Made by a program: the position numbers and the translations under genes
Shown: in pieces, positions 6,490 to 10,128 of the stretch
How the letters are laid out: each line of letters begins with the position of its first letter
Position numbering within the stretch: position 1 is the first letter of the stretch
Assembly: GCA_947303165.1 (NCBI GenBank)
Contig: CAMYXE010000014.1
Location: forward strand, 1 to 10,128
Source of the DNA: an uncultured Pseudomonadota bacterium
Lineage (GTDB): Bacteria > Pseudomonadota > Alphaproteobacteria > Rs-D84
DNA: 10,128 bases
Direction of reading: 5' to 3'
Notes under the pieces: model-generated
Told to the model about the DNA's origin: nothing
Databases searched by the model: none
The model's input: the letters and a program-made list of their open reading frames with translations, nothing else

Positions 6490-7191
6490 TTATCTACCCA
6501 GTGTTGCGGTCGCGCATGCGGCATTTAGTTCGTTGGCTACACGACGTTTTTCCGCAAAATATGATTCCAGACCAATCTGTGGTCCTTGGGCGTTTCTTAG
6601 GGCTTGCATTTGGCTAAATAATTCTTTGGCGGCAAGGGAGTCAAGTTTATTTTGTCCTATTGATGCCGTTATTCCTTCCTTGAATCTGCCGGGTTTCCCT
6701 TTTGAATCAGAAACTAATTTTAAATCAGATTTTATGAACGGAATTTCTTCTCCGTTTGGTCCGTATACTACAATGAGCATTTTCTCTTCCAGTTCATCAT
6801 AAACAGGTTGGAACACATGATAATTCATACCACATAATGCGTCTTTTAAAGAAAATTCTACTGGGCCGCCAACCAATTCGTACAACTGTTGTCTTATTGG
6901 GTTTGTCGCGGTATAATTGGCCTTAATTGCTTTTTTTTGGCATTGTTTTTGATACAAATCGCACACCATGGAGTATGCCGCTGCACAAACGTCTTGATTG
7001 GGTTCTTCTTTGCCTTCTACTGTGAACGTGTAACATTGTTTGTTTTCTGGGTCATATTCCACGTGTATATATTCTGTCTTCTTTTTATTTTCCAACAAGT
7101 ATATAGTATACTCACGACCGTTTTTACCGGGATCTATAACATAATTTTTACCTTGTAATGATTGTTCAATTATATTTTCCATCTGTAACAT
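6490..7191 (-). CDS. Hypothetical soluble protein
   Basis: I do not recognise this protein of 233 residues (236 if begun at 7200). I prefer the ATG at 7191: AAGGA lies about eight bases upstream of it, whereas the same AAGGA abuts the ATG at 7200. There is no signal peptide or membrane segment, and the protein is rich in Lys and Glu. The first half looks like beta strands (YTIYLLENKKKTEYIHVEY, CYTFTVEGKEE). A Cys/Gln cluster follows (CAAAYSMVCDLYQKQCQKK), then a second beta region (MLIVVYGPNGEEIPF) and a helical C-terminus rich in Ala, Gln and Arg. The paired beta-sheet regions could be two small domains. The gene begins about 45 bases after the Nudix gene on the same strand, with no terminator seen between them, so it may be the last gene of the ABC-F operon. 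No function is proposed. Confidence 0.75.
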   Translation of the reverse strand: MLQMENIIEQSLQGKNYVIDPGKNGREYTIYLLENKKKTEYIHVEYDPENKQCYTFTVEGKEEPNQDVCAAAYSMVCDLYQKQCQKKAIKANYTATNPIRQQLYELVGGPVEFSLKDALCGMNYHVFQPVYDELEEKMLIVVYGPNGEEIPFIKSDLKLVSDSKGKPGRFKEGITASIGQNKLDSLAAKELFSQMQALRNAQGPQIGLESYFAEKRRVANELNAACATATLGR

Positions 7192-7236
7192 TTTTAACAT
7201 CCTTTTGGGTTATTAGTACCCAGGAATATATACTAT

Positions 7237-7857
7237 TTATTTGAAATGTCCAATTTTTATAATGTTTATTATATTTTGTAATACTGTGCCATATTTGACG
7301 ATACATATTTCATCTGATGCGGCCAGGAAATCATCAATGGTCACATTGATATCTTGGTGACCGTCCTGGGTTATTTTAGTCGCATTTGCGTGTGCGATTT
7401 TATTCATTAATAAATCCAGGCATTTTTGCGCATTTATTTTTACGACACCATTAACCTCGGATAATTGGAAGTTAAATTTATCAAAATTTTTTGGTAATTT
7501 ATTAATGTAAATATGTGCAAAGGCACGGTCATGCCATGGCGTGCCATTCTTTATTTTATCTTGGCGCCAAAATACAACTTCAATAGGCACAGCGTTTGTT
7601 ACGTCTAGGTCTATGCCGATTTCTTCAGCTATTTCGCGACGAAAAGCGTCACGCACCGTTTCACCAGATAATACATGTCCCGATGCGGTTGTGTATAGTT
7701 TCCCAGAATCAGCCCGAATCTGAAAATATACATTGCCGTCATCATCATACATCCAACAATGTATTGTTTTATGCCACATGCCCTGGGCATGCACAATATC
7801 GCGGTTTTCAGAACCAATTTTATTCATATATTCGTCATAAATATCTAAAATTTCCAT
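7237..7857 (-). CDS. Nudix hydrolase
   Basis: A 206-residue protein with a complete Nudix box: G60-x5-E66-x7-R74-E75-I-A-E78-E79-I-G81-I82, the Mg-binding loop-helix for cleaving nucleoside diphosphates linked to another moiety. The N-terminus (DIYDEYMNKIG, then HKTIHCWMYDDDGNVYFQIRA) resembles the YfcD/isopentenyl-diphosphate-isomerase-like Nudix branch, whose members often have unknown substrates. The box spells a hydrolase; the substrate cannot be read. About 60 residues beyond the usual fold end in a hydrophobic tail (IVKYGTVLQNIINIIKIGHF). The start is fixed by GGAGG (7865-7869) seven bases upstream, lying inside the end of the ABC-F gene, whose stop is two bases away. The two genes are therefore tightly coupled. 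Confidence 0.9.
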   Translation of the reverse strand: MEILDIYDEYMNKIGSENRDIVHAQGMWHKTIHCWMYDDDGNVYFQIRADSGKLYTTASGHVLSGETVRDAFRREIAEEIGIDLDVTNAVPIEVVFWRQDKIKNGTPWHDRAFAHIYINKLPKNFDKFNFQLSEVNGVVKINAQKCLDLLMNKIAHANATKITQDGHQDINVTIDDFLAASDEICIVKYGTVLQNIINIIKIGHFK

Positions 7858-7859
7858 TA

Positions 7860-9257
7860 TTATGCCTCCGTATTTATTTCTATTGTTTTATCAACTTTTA
7901 TATTTTTTGCAAACATTTCGTCATGTGATACCAATAGTATTCCACCATGATATTGATTTAATGCGTCTTCTAAAATTGCGATGCTTTTAATTTCAAGATT
8001 ATTTGTCGGTTCGTCCAGAATCAGTAAATCAGGTTGATTTTCACCACCTAAAATAGCCGCCAATGTGGCCTTTAATAATTCACCCCCCGACAAAACAGTA
8101 ACACGTTTCATTGAATTGTCGCTACGAAACCCAAAGTTAGCCGCAATTGCGTGTGCATCGTGTTTTAATACATTTGCAATATCCATGATATTTTCAATAA
8201 CAGTTTTGTTGCGATTCAACAGTGATAAATCCTGGTTCAGATATGCGATTTTACCAAACGTTTTGATGGTTCCTGAATCTGGCTTAATTTGTCCGCAAAT
8301 CAATTTTAACAATGTAGATTTTCCAGAGCCGTTTTTGCCAAAGATGCGAATACGTGTTCCGCCATACATTTTAAAATCAAAATTATTAAAGATTATTTTA
8401 TTACCATATGCAAAACCCAGGTTTTGAATTTGAATTAATTCTTTGCTGTAAAAAGGTTTATTTGGAATTGGAATTTTGATTTTATCGTCGTGCATTTGTT
8501 CTGTCAAAGATTGTTGCAGTGCGAGTTGCTCGTTAAGTTTCTTTTGAATAATTGCGCGTTTTTTTGCCTCGGTTTCTTGGCTTTTGCCTTTTAGTGCATT
8601 TGCTGCGATTGGACTTCGCCGCCCATTTGCAATTTCCTTGCGCTGTTTAGCCTCGTGATGTTGCCGGGTATTCTGGGCAATATTTATTGTTTTATTAAGG
8701 CGGGCAATTTCTTTTTGTGAATCGACGTATTTCGAACATATATTTTCTTGCTCCATACGTTTTTGTGTCATATAAAAATCATAGTTGCCGCCATAGACCC
8801 GCAATTGCCCATTTGATAGTTCGATGATTTTATCAACCTGTTGCAACAGTTCCCTGTCATGCGAAACGATGACCGCGCCACAGGGACACGAAAATAACCG
8901 GGCAAAAAATGTTGCCTTGGCATCAGTGTCCAGGTTATTTGTCGGTTCGTCCAATAACAAAATATCTGCACGGCTGTCAAAGGCACGTGCCAATTCACAA
9001 GATTGAATTTCACCACCACTTTTTGCATCATTGATGTTTATTTGATTAAGCATGTATACAGACGCATTTCGTGAAACCGCGCCCGAATCTGGCGCGATTT
9101 TTCCGGCCAAGATTTTTAATAATGTTGTTTTGCCACATCCGTTGTCGCCAATAATTGCGACTTTGTCGGAATCGTTAAAGGCAACAGAAACCCCGTCAAG
9201 CAAATTGCCTGATGAATCATAACCAAAAAATACATTTGATAAAGAAACAATAGACAT
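7860..9257 (-). CDS. ABC-F family ATPase, Vga/Msr-like ribosome-protection type
   Basis: A 465-residue protein with two ABC nucleotide-binding domains and no membrane segment, as in ABC-F proteins that act on the ribosome. NBD1: Walker A GDNGCGKTT (37-45), Q72, signature KSGGE (79-83), Walker B ILLLDEP (99-105), H133. NBD2: Walker A GKNGSGKST (307-315), signature LSGGE (389-393), Walker B LLILDEP (411-417), H445. Both catalytic Glu (E104, E416) are present. Residues about 160-265 form the charged helical linker that reaches the ribosomal exit or peptidyl-transferase region. Only eight residues separate Q72 from the first signature. That compressed NBD1 is how I recall Vga(A)/Msr-type antibiotic-resistance ABC-Fs, not housekeeping EttA or Uup. 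Shine-Dalgarno TAAGG is eight bases upstream. The family is certain; a resistance role is inference. Confidence 0.9.
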   Translation of the reverse strand: MSIVSLSNVFFGYDSSGNLLDGVSVAFNDSDKVAIIGDNGCGKTTLLKILAGKIAPDSGAVSRNASVYMLNQININDAKSGGEIQSCELARAFDSRADILLLDEPTNNLDTDAKATFFARLFSCPCGAVIVSHDRELLQQVDKIIELSNGQLRVYGGNYDFYMTQKRMEQENICSKYVDSQKEIARLNKTINIAQNTRQHHEAKQRKEIANGRRSPIAANALKGKSQETEAKKRAIIQKKLNEQLALQQSLTEQMHDDKIKIPIPNKPFYSKELIQIQNLGFAYGNKIIFNNFDFKMYGGTRIRIFGKNGSGKSTLLKLICGQIKPDSGTIKTFGKIAYLNQDLSLLNRNKTVIENIMDIANVLKHDAHAIAANFGFRSDNSMKRVTVLSGGELLKATLAAILGGENQPDLLILDEPTNNLEIKSIAILEDALNQYHGGILLVSHDEMFAKNIKVDKTIEINTEA

Positions 9258-9268
9258 AACAAAAACCT

Positions 9269-9328
9269 TAATGTTGTAGATGAATCAACGCACAAAATTG
9301 TGCGACCAATATAAAAAATACAACATTA
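9269..9328. repeat. Nested inverted repeat in the leader of the ABC-F gene
   Basis: Outer arms TAATGTTGTA (9269-9278) and TACAACATTA (9319-9328) are perfect ten-base complements separated by 40 bases. Inside lies the perfect 16-base palindrome CGCACAAAATTGTGCG (9289-9304). On the minus-strand mRNA the second outer arm runs into the TAAGG Shine-Dalgarno (9270-9266), so the folded leader could mask it. It could equally be two operator elements. Confidence 0.6.
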
Positions 9329-9371
9329 CATACGCATCGGTTTTTGTCCTTTGGTTTTATTACACACACGA

Positions 9372-9400
9372 ATCTTAATATAAATAATTGCAAAAATCAA
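9372..9400 (-). promoter_or_regulatory. Weak candidate promoter for the ABC-F operon
   Basis: TTGATT (9400-9395) and TAAGAT (9377-9372) have a 17-base spacer. A transcript from here would start near 9365 and include the whole inverted repeat. The region is AT-rich and other weak boxes exist (for example TATATT near 9308-9313), so this is tentative. Confidence 0.25.
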
Positions 9401-9445
9401 GGCGTTTGCGACATTTTTTATCATCAAAATTTTCCCCTTATATCG

Positions 9446-9474
9446 TTGACATGTCTTGCTGTATTCGCTAAAGT
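9446..9474 (+). promoter_or_regulatory. Candidate promoter of the livH-like gene
   Basis: A perfect TTGACA (9446-9451) is followed after 17 bases by TAAAGT (9469-9474). Transcription from about 9481 leaves a short leader before the ATG at 9498 and excludes any start further upstream in the open frame. Confidence 0.5.
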
Positions 9475-9497
9475 TTGCGTTAAAGAAAGAACAGGAA

Positions 9498-10128
9498 ATG
9501 TTGTCAAATATAGGAATATTATCATCTGTTTTGTTAAACACCCTGATTATTGGTTCGGGATATGCGATTGTCGCTATGGCCTTTCGGTTGATGTTTTCTG
9601 TATCTCCGTTTTTTAATATGGCGTTGGGTGCATCGGTTGCATTGGGTGCGTATTTGGGTTATACGTTTTTGCCAATTATTGGATGGTGGGCGTATCCGTT
9701 GATTTTGGCTGGTGTGATTTTATTTACTTGGGCCCAGGAAGCATTTATTTATCGACCCATGCGTGGTTATGGGGCAAGTCCAATGGTATTATTGGTCGTG
9801 TCGTTGGGTGTTTATACCATATTTGAATCGGTCATTCATTTGATATTTGGACCGCAATATCAAACACTTGGAACGGTCGCGGAATTATCACAAATAGATT
9901 TGGGTTTTGCACATTTGCCATTGGTGCAGTTAATTATAATCATATTGGGGCTTGTGTCGCTGATTGGAATATATGTTTTGTTGCAAAAAACTTTCCTTGG
10001 TAAAGAAATCCGTGCGATTGCACAAAGCCCCGATTTGGCATACACAACCGGGATAAATATAAATCGTGTAATTATAATTGTGTCCATTGTTGTTGGTGCA
10101 ATTTTGGGTGCATATGGCGTGTGTGTTG
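9498..10128 (+). CDS. Branched-chain amino acid ABC transporter permease, LivH-like (partial)
   Basis: I translated 210 codons to the window edge; LivH proteins are about 290-300 residues, so the end is missing. The sequence is a run of hydrophobic membrane segments. Family-like features are SPFFNMALGASVALGAYLGY after the first helix, YRPMRGYGASPMVLLVVSLGV, and the cytoplasmic coupling stretch LGKEIRAIAQSPDLAYTTGIN, the counterpart of RA.AQ....A...GIN in LivH. It would import Leu/Ile/Val or related substrates with LivM, LivG, LivF and a binding protein, presumably encoded beyond the right edge. The ATG at 9498 has AGGA very close by (one base); TTG at 9501 would give better spacing and cannot be excluded. 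The gene is divergent from the ABC-F operon across a 240-base spacer. Confidence 0.88.
   Translation, partial: MLSNIGILSSVLLNTLIIGSGYAIVAMAFRLMFSVSPFFNMALGASVALGAYLGYTFLPIIGWWAYPLILAGVILFTWAQEAFIYRPMRGYGASPMVLLVVSLGVYTIFESVIHLIFGPQYQTLGTVAELSQIDLGFAHLPLVQLIIIILGLVSLIGIYVLLQKTFLGKEIRAIAQSPDLAYTTGININRVIIIVSIVVGAILGAYGVCV

Noticed and set aside
7596..7928. 110-codon plus-strand open frame
   Set aside because: Antisense to the Nudix gene and the end of the ABC-F gene, both clearly coding on the minus strand.
9326..9541. 71-codon minus-strand open frame as an ABC-F leader peptide
   Set aside because: Too long for a leader peptide, overlaps the livH start, and has no convincing ribosome binding site.
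9344..9616. 90-codon plus-strand open frame
   Set aside because: It runs through the livH promoter and start in another frame and has no recognisable protein features.

Overview
This window looks like chromosome from an AT-rich, Gram-negative, Alphaproteobacteria-like organism with an anaerobic lifestyle. The Gram-negative call rests on an LptE-like outer-membrane lipoprotein gene and a YcgN/UPF0260-type gene. The anaerobic call rests on a strictly oxygen-sensitive class III ribonucleotide reductase operon. Stop codons and Trp codons fit the standard bacterial code. No rRNA, tRNA, CRISPR array, insertion sequence or phage gene was seen. The taxonomic assignment is an inference from gene content, not from a marker gene.

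Layout. Bases 1-1211 (minus) hold lptE followed by holA (DNA polymerase III delta), which overlap by four bases; holA runs off the left edge. A 92-base divergent spacer separates them from a plus-strand gene (1304-2545) for a membrane-anchored or secreted Cys-rich protein with four degenerate repeats of about 24 residues; I cannot name it. It converges on a YcgN-like CxxCxxCC protein gene (2558-3025, minus). A 450-base, very AT-rich, gene-free stretch follows (3026-3475). It holds a good sigma70-type promoter with two NrdR-box-like palindromes about three helical turns apart, one over the -10.

The centre of the window is the nrd operon (3476-6451, plus). The large NrdD chain has the ATP-cone, catalytic core and zinc site but stops before the glycyl-radical loop. 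That loop (R-S-M-G-F plus downstream residues) is encoded by a separate 61-codon gene with its own strong ribosome binding site, followed at once by the radical-SAM activase nrdG and an intrinsic terminator. The reductase therefore appears to be made as two chains, with the radical-bearing domain supplied in trans. This is the most notable thing in the window.

On the minus strand, 9257 down to 6490, lies a probable operon: an ABC-F ATPase whose short first nucleotide-binding domain resembles the Vga/Msr-type ribosome-protection proteins, a Nudix hydrolase tightly coupled to it, and an unrecognised soluble protein. Its leader carries a long nested inverted repeat ending at the Shine-Dalgarno sequence. 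Divergent from it, 9498 to the right edge (plus) is a LivH-like branched-chain amino acid ABC permease gene, cut by the window edge, with a recognisable promoter.
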